Positions 8,566-18,433 of a stretch of DNA of 44,369 nucleotides are shown one piece after another. Position 1 is the first letter of the stretch. Every line of letters begins with the position of its first letter. The notes under the pieces were generated by a model. The model had not been told where the DNA came from. It saw only the letters and a program-made list of their open reading frames with translations, and made no database searches. The DNA lies in the NCBI GenBank assembly GCA_927433595.1, contig CAKMJY010000097.1, forward strand, positions 1 through 44,369. Direction: 5' to 3'. The DNA is from an uncultured Acholeplasmatales bacterium. Lineage in GTDB: Bacteria > Bacillota_I > Bacilli_A > Acholeplasmatales > UBA5453. A program made the position numbers and the translations under genes.

Positions 8566-11500
8566 ATGAAGAACAAAATTGGTTATTTATTATTAATGTT
8601 GGGTGTTTTATTTACTGTGGGAGCATGTAAAAGCACACCTAATTATGATGCGTACGTTGAAGCATATAACTTCAATATACCAAGTGAAGTCACATCCAAT
8701 CTATTTTTGCCTAATCAGATCATCGCTGATGATGATTTCTTAGATGTTGCTTGGTCATCCAGTCATCCAGAAATCATCAACATGGCGGGTACTTTTAATG
8801 CCCCATCACTTGAAATTGGGGATACAGAAGTGACATTAACGGCAACCATCAGAAAAGACACGTATCAAAAAGTATTAATATTTGTTGTTATGGCTAAATC
8901 AGTTGCCACCACACATACCGTGACATTTGATCCTGCAGGCGGTACCAGCGTCCTTAGTCAAGTAATCACGCACGGCCAAACGTTGGTACTTCCTGATGCA
9001 CCAACAAAAGAACATTATGTTTTTGATGGCTGGTACACAAGTTATGCGTTTGATACCATTTGGGATTTTTCAAGTGCTGTTACATCGAGTATGACGCTTT
9101 ATGCCAAGTGGATAGAACAATTTACGATTACTTTCGAGGATAGTGTTGGCGGTGTATTCGATACACAAGTGGTATCAAGTGGCGATAAAGCAACGCTACC
9201 TGGTACTCAACCTGAGAAATCATTCTATACATTTGATCATTGGTTAAAAGAGGGCGTTACATTTGATTTCAATGAAGCGATCACAGCTGATTTGAGGCTT
9301 GTGCCAGCTTATCGTCCGGTCGAATTTAATATCACATATGTGATACCATCAGGCGCAACTTTATCAGAAGATGGCGATGACAAATATTCAGTCGAACAAG
9401 CACCAACTTTAAAAACTGCAATGCTAACTGGCATGAATTTCATGGGCTGGTTTGATCAATCTGAAGGTGGCAATCTAGTTGATTTACCGCTAGGCTCACA
9501 CGGCGATATCACCTTATACGCACAATTTGAAGATGAAAATACCCTACCAACAGGCACACTCATTTATACAAAAGAAGACTTGTTAACCGTTATCAACGAT
9601 GGGGCTACTTCTGATGTCTATTTAATGAATGATATTGATATGACTGGGGTTATTTTGACTGGTAGTCCTAAAACATTCGGTTATACATTTGATGGTAGAG
9701 GTTATACCATTAAGAATGCCATCATCAATGCTTCTGGCAATAAGATGGGTTTCCTATTCAAAGAAGTATTATCCACAGGGATCATCAAAAATGTTACATT
9801 TTCAGACTCAACCCATTTTGGTGGTGGGACTTCTGAATCATCCGCATTTATTTCAGCCTTTGCACAAGGTGGCGCAAGGTTTGAACATATCACATTTTAT
9901 AATGTATCTGTAAAACATGCGGGTTCTTATGCAGGCTTAATCTTCGGTGATGTCATCAATGAGGTCAGTGGAGAAACGATTTATATTAGAAATATCACAG
10001 TCATCAATGACGATAACAACTGGATTGAAGGTAGTTCTTATGTGGGTGGTTTGATTGGTTCTGCAAGAAAACCAGTCACCATTGATATCGAAAATGTCTA
10101 CTTTGATTCTAAAGTCATTGCACCTAACCAAGCGGTTGGGGCAATCATGGGTAGGTTAAATAGTGCAGGTATCACGCTCAATGTTAGACAGACTGTCATC
10201 AAAGGTGATATTGAATCTGCTAAGAATGTCGGTTCAGTCTTAGGCACCAACGTGAGTGGATCAACCTTAATCGCAGATCACATCTATATTAGCGATATCA
10301 CACAAAAATCAGGTACAAACACCGTCAAAATAGGTGCTGGTAATCAACCTTCAGGCTCTATCAATACGGTAACTAACCTTTACTATCAAAGTGAAACATC
10401 CACTTTTCTAGTTGCGGCATTAGAGGTAAGTATCCTAGACGGCACTGGCTTATCTTTTCCACAATTAACAGAAACGTGGTTTAATGAGAGTGGCTTTAGT
10501 CAAACATTCTTTAAGTATGGTCAAACCACCATCGTTAAAAATAGCGACACTCAAGGTGAAGTTGTTGAAACGGGCTTCACTATCTCTAGTGCCAATGTCA
10601 AAAAATACTACATGGTTGGTGAAGCACTAGATTTAACAGGTTTACTGATTTATAAAACGTATTCAGATGGGTCTAGTATCTTACTAGAAGCAGGCTATAC
10701 AGTAGATACAACCGAATTTAGTGATACCCAAGCCGGTACATACTCTATATATGTGACATATAATAATGACATCAAGTCATTTGAAGTCAATGTGATCGAA
10801 ATCACTGGTGTTTTAGCAGAACCACTATTTATGAAACAAACCTACTTAGTTGGCGATACAATCAATTATAGCAATCTAGTCTTAAAGGCCATCCTAAGTG
10901 ATGGCACACACCTTATCTTAAATGAATCTGATTATACGAAAGACCTTACTGCAGTTAATATGGCCATAGCAGGTGAATACCAAATTGGGTTTATTTACAA
11001 ATCTTTTTCACCAGTATATGTCGATATATATGTAACAGATTTATCAGTCATCACAGCAGGTATGGTTGAAATCAATGTCAATCAAAGCGTCACTAGCATA
11101 GATGGTGATGGCGAAGACCGTCCAACCTTTAAAACGATGAAGTCAGCTTTACAATACTTGGTGAATCAGAATTACGCATCGGAACTTGAAAAAGTGATTT
11201 ACATATCAGATGGCACCTATGATGAAAAAATCACCATCACAGTACCGAATCTAACCTTAGTTGGACAAAGCAGAACAAACACGATTTTAACGTATGATGC
11301 TGCATCCGGTTTAAAACAACCGAACGGATCAACATGGGGCACACAAGGGTCGGCAAGTGTATCTGTCAAGAGTTCAGCAACCAACTTTATGGCAACCAAT
11401 CTTACAATTCAAAATCATTTTGACTATAATGGGTCAACGATTTTGGATAAACAAGGCGTCGCTTTAGTGAATGAAGCCGATCAAGTGATCTTTTATCAAG

Positions 11501-12090
11501 TAGATTTTAAAGGTTATCAAGATACACTTTACGCTAAATCTGGTAGACAATATTATCTAGATGTTTATATTGAAGGGGTGGTCGATTACATTTTTGGTAA
11601 TGGCGGACCTGCATTCTTTGAACAAGCTATCATTAAGAACTTAGCAAGATCGACAGGCGTTATTTCAACCAATAAAGGCTATAACACATCTAGCAGTGCA
11701 CTTGTGACATATGGGTATGTTTTCTATCAAAATGAATTTATATTTGAAGTAGGCGTGCCATCAGGGTCTGTCGATTTAGGTAGACCATGGGATCAATCAG
11801 CAGCCATCGCTTATATCGATAATAAGTTTGATACACACATCACGACAAGAGGTTGGACAGAGATGTCTGGTAATTTACCTGAGAATGCGCGATTCTATGA
11901 GTACCAAAACAAAGATTTATTCGGTTTGATGATACCAAAGACAACCATAGGCAAACCAATAACCGAACAAGAAGCATTGAATTACACCAACAAAGCCATT
12001 GTATTCGGACAATTAAATGGCGCGGTTGACTTTGGCAGTGCTTGGGATTATAGTAGTGATCTTATAATGCTTCAAGGACACTTAAATTAA
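8566..12090 (+). CDS. Large multidomain lipoprotein with C-terminal pectin methylesterase (CE8-like) domain
   Basis: Lipobox GAC; InlB/Flg_new-type repeats (FDPAGGT...FDGWYT...LYAKW); Ig-like segments; C-terminus has GTYDEKI, QGVAL, GYQDTLY, VDYIFGNGG, LGRPWD pectinesterase motifs. Confidence 0.85.
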   Translation: MKNKIGYLLLMLGVLFTVGACKSTPNYDAYVEAYNFNIPSEVTSNLFLPNQIIADDDFLDVAWSSSHPEIINMAGTFNAPSLEIGDTEVTLTATIRKDTYQKVLIFVVMAKSVATTHTVTFDPAGGTSVLSQVITHGQTLVLPDAPTKEHYVFDGWYTSYAFDTIWDFSSAVTSSMTLYAKWIEQFTITFEDSVGGVFDTQVVSSGDKATLPGTQPEKSFYTFDHWLKEGVTFDFNEAITADLRLVPAYRPVEFNITYVIPSGATLSEDGDDKYSVEQAPTLKTAMLTGMNFMGWFDQSEGGNLVDLPLGSHGDITLYAQFEDENTLPTGTLIYTKEDLLTVINDGATSDVYLMNDIDMTGVILTGSPKTFGYTFDGRGYTIKNAIINASGNKMGFLFKEVLSTGIIKNVTFSDSTHFGGGTSESSAFISAFAQGGARFEHITFYNVSVKHAGSYAGLIFGDVINEVSGETIYIRNITVINDDNNWIEGSSYVGGLIGSARKPVTIDIENVYFDSKVIAPNQAVGAIMGRLNSAGITLNVRQTVIKGDIESAKNVGSVLGTNVSGSTLIADHIYISDITQKSGTNTVKIGAGNQPSGSINTVTNLYYQSETSTFLVAALEVSILDGTGLSFPQLTETWFNESGFSQTFFKYGQTTIVKNSDTQGEVVETGFTISSANVKKYYMVGEALDLTGLLIYKTYSDGSSILLEAGYTVDTTEFSDTQAGTYSIYVTYNNDIKSFEVNVIEITGVLAEPLFMKQTYLVGDTINYSNLVLKAILSDGTHLILNESDYTKDLTAVNMAIAGEYQIGFIYKSFSPVYVDIYVTDLSVITAGMVEINVNQSVTSIDGDGEDRPTFKTMKSALQYLVNQNYASELEKVIYISDGTYDEKITITVPNLTLVGQSRTNTILTYDAASGLKQPNGSTWGTQGSASVSVKSSATNFMATNLTIQNHFDYNGSTILDKQGVALVNEADQVIFYQVDFKGYQDTLYAKSGRQYYLDVYIEGVVDYIFGNGGPAFFEQAIIKNLARSTGVISTNKGYNTSSSALVTYGYVFYQNEFIFEVGVPSGSVDLGRPWDQSAAIAYIDNKFDTHITTRGWTEMSGNLPENARFYEYQNKDLFGLMIPKTTIGKPITEQEALNYTNKAIVFGQLNGAVDFGSAWDYSSDLIMLQGHLN

Positions 12091-12098
12091 AAGTACAG

Positions 12099-12127
12099 GC
12101 ACGACTTATCGAAGTCGTGCTTTTCTT
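12099..12127 (+). terminator. Intrinsic terminator after the pectinesterase gene
   Basis: GCACGACTT-atcg-AAGTCGTGC TTTTCTTTC. Confidence 0.75.
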
Positions 12128-12220
12128 TCGAATGAAATAGTTATGTAAATTATGCTATATTGGCACTTAGTACTTGACATTGCCAAAAATATCCATAAAA
12201 TAGTGATTGGAGGCGATACT

Positions 12221-14068
12221 ATGTCAAAGACAAATCAATTTAAAACAGAATCACAAAAACTTTTACACTTAGTGACACACTCAATTTATACACAAAAAGA
12301 AATCTTTTTAAGAGAACTCATCTCAAATGCGAGTGACGCGATTGATAAAAGACATTTCTTATCATTAACAGATGAATTGGTCCCACAAGCGGACTATAAA
12401 ATTGAGATTATCCCAAACAAAGCGGATAAAACATTAACCATTAAAGACAATGGGATTGGATTTACAGAAGCTGAATTAATCGAAAACTTAGGGACCATTG
12501 CACAAAGTGGTTCAAAAGCATTTATCGAACAATTGGATAAGAATGATACCAACATCATTGGACAATTTGGTGTCGGTTTCTATAGTGCGTTCATCGTCAG
12601 CAAGCATGTGGTTGTAAAAACCAAATCACCTTTTGCAGAAACAGGGTTTATTTGGGAAAGTGATGGCGTGTCTACTTATACCATTGATACTTATGACAAA
12701 ACAGAAATCGGTACAGAAATCATTTTGTCATTAAGAGACGATATTAGCGATGAAGATGAAGTAGAAACATTCCATCAATTCTTAGAAGATTATGAGATCA
12801 AACAATTGGTTAAAAAGTATAGTGATTATGTCAGATATCCAATCTATTTAACGGGTGAAGAAAAACCACTAAATCAGATGACACCGCTTTGGAAACGTTC
12901 TAAACAAGACGTTAAAGAAGAGGATTTAAATCAATTTTATAAACATCAATTTAACGATTTTGAAGAACCAATGCATGTCATTCATATGTCAGTTGAAGGG
13001 ATGTTAACGTATCAAGCACTATTATTTATCCCTAAAAAACCGGCTTATAACTTCTATTCTGAAACCTATGAAAAAGGCCTACAACTTTATTCTAAAGGCG
13101 TCTTTATCCAAGATAAAAACAAAGACTTAATTGGAGATCACTTCAAGTTTGTCAAAGGCGTCGTGGATTCAGCGGATTTATCTTTGAATATCTCAAGAGA
13201 ATTACTACAACACGATAGACAATTAAAGAAAATTGCTACAAACATTGAAAAGAAGATTAAGAGTGAATTAGAGAAGTTGCTTGACAATGACAGACCAAAA
13301 TACATTGAATTCTATGATCAATATAAGACATCATTGAAATATGGTATCTATCAAAACTTTGGCTTACATAAGGAACTCTTACAAGATTTAATCTTATTTA
13401 AAACCAATACGAGTGATGACTATATTAGCTTTAAAGAATATGTATCACGCATGAAAGAGGATCAAAAAGACATCTACTATGCATCCGGTAAATCAAAGAA
13501 TCAAATCTTAAATTTACCACAAATGGATATCATGAAAGATAAAGGTTATGAGGTATTGTTATGTACCGATGAAATCGATGAATTTATGTTCCAAATGATG
13601 AATAGTTATCAAGAAAAACCATTCAAGTCGATTCAAACAGCGAATATCGATTTAGCAGATGACAAAAAGAAAAAGGAAATCGATAAAAAGACCAAATCAA
13701 ACAAAGACTTATTGAACGCCCTTAAAGAAGCACTTGAAGGCAAAGTCAGCGACGTCAAGTTATCTTCAAGATTAAAAGACGCACCAGTATGTTTGGTATC
13801 CGGTGAAGGCTTATCACTTGAGATGGAAAAAGTATTAAAACAAATGCCTAATAGCGATGAGATTAAAGCGGAAAAGATATTAGAAATTAATCCAGAACAC
13901 GATATCTTTAGTACACTCAATCATGTATTTGAAGTGGATAAAGACGACATCAAAGATTACGCAACCATGCTTTATCATCAAGCACTTATTATGGAAGGGT
14001 TGCCAATCGAAGACCCAACCGATTATGTGAAAGCTATGACGAAGCTCATGGTTAAAAAAGGCAACTAA
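12221..14068 (+). CDS. htpG: Molecular chaperone HtpG (Hsp90)
   Basis: FLRELISNASDAIDKRHFLSL, DNGIGFTEAELIENLGTIAQSGSKAF, GQFGVGFYSAFIVS; ATG at 12221 with GGAGG RBS, inside the longer ORF. Confidence 0.95.
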   Translation: MSKTNQFKTESQKLLHLVTHSIYTQKEIFLRELISNASDAIDKRHFLSLTDELVPQADYKIEIIPNKADKTLTIKDNGIGFTEAELIENLGTIAQSGSKAFIEQLDKNDTNIIGQFGVGFYSAFIVSKHVVVKTKSPFAETGFIWESDGVSTYTIDTYDKTEIGTEIILSLRDDISDEDEVETFHQFLEDYEIKQLVKKYSDYVRYPIYLTGEEKPLNQMTPLWKRSKQDVKEEDLNQFYKHQFNDFEEPMHVIHMSVEGMLTYQALLFIPKKPAYNFYSETYEKGLQLYSKGVFIQDKNKDLIGDHFKFVKGVVDSADLSLNISRELLQHDRQLKKIATNIEKKIKSELEKLLDNDRPKYIEFYDQYKTSLKYGIYQNFGLHKELLQDLILFKTNTSDDYISFKEYVSRMKEDQKDIYYASGKSKNQILNLPQMDIMKDKGYEVLLCTDEIDEFMFQMMNSYQEKPFKSIQTANIDLADDKKKKEIDKKTKSNKDLLNALKEALEGKVSDVKLSSRLKDAPVCLVSGEGLSLEMEKVLKQMPNSDEIKAEKILEINPEHDIFSTLNHVFEVDKDDIKDYATMLYHQALIMEGLPIEDPTDYVKAMTKLMVKKGN

Positions 14069-14078
14069 AACAAGAACG

Positions 14079-14108
14079 AGAGACCATTTTATAAGGTCTC
14101 TTTTTTTA
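14079..14108 (+). terminator. Intrinsic terminator after htpG
   Basis: AGAGACC...GGTCTCTTTTTTT. Confidence 0.75.
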
Positions 14109-14200
14109 AGCTATTTAGAAATCCCATCATTTTACACCAGTTATTTAAGATATATTTAGATGGTTTTCAGTTATAATAAACATAAAAGGTGTGTGACGTT

Positions 14201-15418
14201 ATGAAGTGGATCATGTTTATCAGATTATTTAAACAAATCTTCTCCAAAAAGAAATTACCAGATTTAGATTTTATCCAAAAACAAGGCTTATTAGCCGTAA
14301 AAATCGCTCAAACTTTCGCATTGAGAATCGATTTTTTAAGTGAGGAAACGTGTACACACTTAGCAAAACTATATACCAAAACAACCCCAATCGAAGGGGA
14401 GAACTTCAGAAGCTTAATCACAGCCTATACGAATCCGACATTTTTAGATCATTTTAAAGAAATCGATGAAACCCCAGTTGGTAGTGCATCCGTCGGACAA
14501 GTTCATAAAGCCATTTTAAATACTGGCGAAGTCGTTGTCATTAAGTTCATCAAACAAGATTTTAAAAAGAAGTTTGAAAAAGATGTGAAATCCTTAAGGC
14601 GGTTCATCCGTTTCATTATCTTCTTTTATCCAAAACTAAAACGGGTTGCAGACCCAGTTGGTATATTAGAACATATTGAGACTTATACACTTGCAGAACT
14701 AGATTTAAGAAATGAAATCGCTCATGGTGAGGTATTAAAAGAAATCTATGAAACAAATAAGGTTCGTTTTGACTTATCCAGACTTAGATTTCCTAAAATC
14801 TATCATGAACTTTCGAATGAATATGTCTTGGTATCTGAGTTTATCGAAGGTGAAACAGTCGATAAACTACTAGAAGAAAAAAGGTTACCATTTAAAGATA
14901 TCTTAGAAATATTCCATATTCACGGGTTCTATATTTTCTTAATTGGGACATTCCATGGTGATTTACATCCTGGCAATATGATTTTAAAAGACGACTGTTT
15001 TTACTTCATTGATACAGGTGCCATTTCTGAAGTTGGTAAAAAGATTCAAACTGGCTTATTTGAGTTTATGACTCACCTTGCGTACTATGATTTTGACCAA
15101 TGTGCCGAAGCTTTAAACCACATGGCAGAAAAAGAGATATCGGGTAAAGCGTATCAAGCGTATCATGAGAAACTACTTATACTTTATAAAGACTTCAAAG
15201 GCAAGACTGTGAGTGAGGTATCACTAACGAGAAAAATGATGGAGACCATCAAACTGGGTGTCAACTCAGGGATGGTGTTTGAAAAAGGGATGTTCCCGAT
15301 TATTAAGAGCATGATGTATCTAGATGGCATGGTTTTAAAAGGTGCACCAGATACCGTATTGATGGTTGAAATGAGACAGTTTATCGAAGAATTTGACGCC
15401 GTAAAGGACAGTGAATAA
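14201..15418 (+). CDS. ABC1/UbiB/AarF-family atypical kinase
   Basis: GSASVGQVHKAILNTGEVVVIKFIK, HGDLHPGNMIL, FIDTGAISEVG; ATG at 14201 preferred over the track start. Confidence 0.85.
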   Translation: MKWIMFIRLFKQIFSKKKLPDLDFIQKQGLLAVKIAQTFALRIDFLSEETCTHLAKLYTKTTPIEGENFRSLITAYTNPTFLDHFKEIDETPVGSASVGQVHKAILNTGEVVVIKFIKQDFKKKFEKDVKSLRRFIRFIIFFYPKLKRVADPVGILEHIETYTLAELDLRNEIAHGEVLKEIYETNKVRFDLSRLRFPKIYHELSNEYVLVSEFIEGETVDKLLEEKRLPFKDILEIFHIHGFYIFLIGTFHGDLHPGNMILKDDCFYFIDTGAISEVGKKIQTGLFEFMTHLAYYDFDQCAEALNHMAEKEISGKAYQAYHEKLLILYKDFKGKTVSEVSLTRKMMETIKLGVNSGMVFEKGMFPIIKSMMYLDGMVLKGAPDTVLMVEMRQFIEEFDAVKDSE

Positions 15419-15419
15419 T

Positions 15420-16868
15420 ATGAAAAAAATCGCAATCATTGGTGCAGGTCCAGGTGGACTTGCGGCTGGGATGGTTTTAGTTAATGACTATGAGGTCCAC
15501 ATATTTGAAAAAGATGCCACTGTTGGTGGCAGATCAAAAAAGATGTCCCTAGGGGAGTATCATTTTGATGTTGGTCCAACCTTCTTGATGTATCTAGAGA
15601 TTCTCAAAGATGTATTTAAACAAGCTGGATTTGAACTAGAAAAAGAACTAGATTTAATCAAACTCGAACAACTTTATACCTTAAGATTTAAAGACGTTAC
15701 ATTCAATATCAGCAGTGACAAAGAAGAGAACGTTAAGATGTATAACAAATACAAACCAAACCTTGGTAACGACTACCTCAGATGGTTAAATGCGCAAGAA
15801 AAAAAATTACAAGCAATTGGTCCAATTTTAAAGAAACCATTTCCTAATGTGTTTCATTTCTTAAGACCAGATGTCTTAAAGGCAGTCCCATATGTCCATC
15901 TTGGACAATCGGTTTATCGCCATTTAGAGACATTTAATAAGGATGAACATTTCATCCATTCCTTATCATTTCAAGCGAAATATTTAGGGATGTCTAGTTA
16001 TCAAGCACCATCCATTTTTACGATATTACCTTATCTAGAACATGGTTTAGGTCTTTATCACGTCAAGGGCGGCCTCAATCAAATCAACCATGTCATGGCT
16101 AAATTAATCGAACAAAAAGGTGGGAAAATACACTTATCCAGTCCTGTTGATCAAATCATCGTTGAAGACGGTGTCGCTAAAGCACTTAAAGTAGGGAATC
16201 AAACCTTAACTTTTGATGAGATAATCCTTAATGGCGACTTCGCTTACAGCATGGCAAACCTGGTTGATCAAGCACACCTTAAGAAATATAAAAAAGAGAA
16301 ACTAGACAAGATGAGATATAGTGTCTCCACGTTTATGGTTTATTTGGGCTTAGACAAAACCTATGATTTTGCACATCATGAGATTTTGTTTTCAAACGAT
16401 TATAAAGCCTATTTACATGGTTTGACGTCTAACCAGTTTACAGAAGATATTAGTGTTTATGTACATAACCCTTCTTTAATAGATGAAACCTATGCACCAA
16501 AAGGGCATTCTTCTTTATTCATATTAGTCCCGGTACCGAATCTAAAAGCGAAAAAGGACTGGACTACTTATGGTAAAACACTAAAAGAAACCGCGATAAA
16601 GATGATTGAAGAAAAGCACCAAGTGAATTTGAAAGACCACATCGTTGAATCCAAAATCATTGACCCAACCAATTGGGAAAAAGACTATCATGTCTATCAA
16701 GGTGCTGTATTTAACTTATCTCACGATTTAGGTCAAATGCTCCATAAGAGACCAAAAAATCAGTTTGATGAAATTAAGCATTTATACTTAGTTGGTGGTG
16801 GTACACACCCAGGTAGTGGGTTACCAACCATCTATCAATCTGCATTAATTCTAAAGCATTATTTGTAG
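15420..16868 (+). CDS. CrtI/CrtN-like FAD-dependent oxidoreductase (phytoene desaturase family)
   Basis: GAGPGGLAAGMVL Rossmann motif, VGGRSKKMSLGEYHFDVGPTF, C-terminal LVGGGTHPGSGLPTIYQSALI; starts 1 nt after the kinase stop. Confidence 0.87.
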   Translation: MKKIAIIGAGPGGLAAGMVLVNDYEVHIFEKDATVGGRSKKMSLGEYHFDVGPTFLMYLEILKDVFKQAGFELEKELDLIKLEQLYTLRFKDVTFNISSDKEENVKMYNKYKPNLGNDYLRWLNAQEKKLQAIGPILKKPFPNVFHFLRPDVLKAVPYVHLGQSVYRHLETFNKDEHFIHSLSFQAKYLGMSSYQAPSIFTILPYLEHGLGLYHVKGGLNQINHVMAKLIEQKGGKIHLSSPVDQIIVEDGVAKALKVGNQTLTFDEIILNGDFAYSMANLVDQAHLKKYKKEKLDKMRYSVSTFMVYLGLDKTYDFAHHEILFSNDYKAYLHGLTSNQFTEDISVYVHNPSLIDETYAPKGHSSLFILVPVPNLKAKKDWTTYGKTLKETAIKMIEEKHQVNLKDHIVESKIIDPTNWEKDYHVYQGAVFNLSHDLGQMLHKRPKNQFDEIKHLYLVGGGTHPGSGLPTIYQSALILKHYL

Positions 16869-16949
16869 GCATATCTAGTATAAATAAGACATATATGATA
16901 TGATTTATCTAGCATTGAACATTCCACAAGAATGGAAAGGGGAGAAAAT

Positions 16950-17267
16950 ATGACTAAAAGAAGTATTGGTATGATGATTTTACTGACTTTCGTCACTTTA
17001 GGACTTTACATGATTTATTGGATCATTAAATTCCAAGTCGAATTGAAAGCGAAGACCGGAGAAGGATTTGGCGCACTAGGACACATTCTAATGTTACTAT
17101 TCACATTTGGTATATATGGTATTTACTGGCAATTTGCAGCAGGTCAAAGACTTGGCAAAGCTGGTGCAAACGATTATGGTGTGCTTTATTTGGTACTATC
17201 TATCGTCGGTTTTGGATGGTTAAATCCATTCTTAATGCAAGTTGAAGCAAACAAAATTTCAGAATAA
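16950..17267 (+). CDS. DUF4234-like small membrane protein
   Basis: KRSIGMMILLTFVTLGLYMIYWIIKFQVELK pattern; ATG at 16950. Confidence 0.65.
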   Translation: MTKRSIGMMILLTFVTLGLYMIYWIIKFQVELKAKTGEGFGALGHILMLLFTFGIYGIYWQFAAGQRLGKAGANDYGVLYLVLSIVGFGWLNPFLMQVEANKISE

Positions 17268-17271
17268 TTAA

Positions 17272-17293
17272 AAAAGGACCGCGAGGTCCTTTT
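17272..17293. terminator. Bidirectional terminator between convergent genes
   Basis: AAAAGGACC-gcga-GGTCCTTTT. Confidence 0.7.
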
Positions 17294-17582
17294 ACTTTAT
17301 CTCTTCTATTTTTCCTTTTTTCATACTGACAACCAGTAAAGTTATCAAGAATACAACTAATGTCGCAATCAATCCAAATACGCCAAATAAAGCGTACACC
17401 ATACCTGCCCATGAACCTGGGTCTTGAGGTAACTGGGTTGCACCTATGAGTAATAATGAAAGAATCAATAATACATAAGTAGGTATGAATGCAAACTTCT
17501 TTTTCATGACTGCAAAAACAATACCAGTCACTGCGAGTATAATGCCAATGATACTAATATATGGTACAAATGGTGCTAGCAT
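17292..17582 (-). CDS. Small hypothetical membrane protein (3 TM)
   Basis: Hydrophobic 96-aa ORF with GGAGG RBS upstream (minus strand). Confidence 0.7.
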   Translation of the reverse strand: MLAPFVPYISIIGIILAVTGIVFAVMKKKFAFIPTYVLLILSLLLIGATQLPQDPGSWAGMVYALFGVFGLIATLVVFLITLLVVSMKKGKIEEIK

Positions 17583-17750
17583 AATGGCCTCCTTTTTAAA
17601 TCATTCTACCCAGTAAGGGTCATTTAGTCAAATGAATTCATCTAGCTTATAAAAATTGTTGTTAGTATTTTTAATCAGGTAGGCAAATACGTTTACAAAA
17701 TCAGGATAGTTTCATACAATATACATAATGTGTAAAAAGGAGTCTTTTTT

Positions 17751-18401
17751 ATGATGGAAAACCGTAAGTATCAACTTTATTTTAGAATCACCTATGTTTC
17801 AGTTGCCTTATTTGGTGTGATATTAGCCCTAGAGATAGGATCGAGTACGATATTCAATCAGTCATTCTTTGTGTATTACACGAATTTATCGAATTTGATT
17901 GGATTAGTCTTTGGTGGTTTCTTATTGTATGAAACCATTGGGTTTATTAACCGTAAAGAATTAAAGGGTTATTCTAGCATCAACCCTAGATGGCATTTTA
18001 TGATTGCCATTTTGTTGTTGGTTACCCTGATTATCTATAATACACTACTTGGCAATATGTTTTCAAAAGACTACTGGCAAGTCAGAAATGTCATCATGCA
18101 TTTGGTTGCCCCTAGTATGATGGTGATTGATTTTATGTTGTTTTCTGATAAAGGTATTTTAAAGTTCAAAGACATTCTTTACTCACTCATCATGCCTTAT
18201 ATTTATGTGGGTTATGCTTTATTAAGAGGGTTAGTTGTGGGTGAATACCCATATTTCTTTTTGAATGCAACTGAGTTAGGCTATTTGGGTGTCGCTAGAT
18301 GGGTCATCATTCTAACGCTCTTATTTGTTCTTTTAAGTTTCATTGTCATCGGCTTAAACAAGATTCAATATAAAATGAATAAAAAATATTCAAACAACTA
18401 A
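17751..18401 (+). CDS. Pr6Pr-family membrane protein
   Basis: Six TM segments; YYTNLSNLIGLVFG, IMHLVAPSMMVIDFMLF, YPYFFLNATELGY. Confidence 0.75.
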   Translation: MMENRKYQLYFRITYVSVALFGVILALEIGSSTIFNQSFFVYYTNLSNLIGLVFGGFLLYETIGFINRKELKGYSSINPRWHFMIAILLLVTLIIYNTLLGNMFSKDYWQVRNVIMHLVAPSMMVIDFMLFSDKGILKFKDILYSLIMPYIYVGYALLRGLVVGEYPYFFLNATELGYLGVARWVIILTLLFVLLSFIVIGLNKIQYKMNKKYSNN

Positions 18402-18433
18402 ATTATTTGTTACAATAGAAATAGGTGATTAGC

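Noticed and set aside
9689-9913. Plus-strand ORF inside the pectinesterase gene in another frame
   Set aside because: No RBS, no recognisable domain; nested in a well supported CDS
14201-14260. Possible pseudogenisation of the UbiB-like kinase because of altered KxGQ/DFG motifs
   Set aside because: ORF is full length with intact HGDLHPGN and is tightly coupled to the next gene; better described as a motif variant
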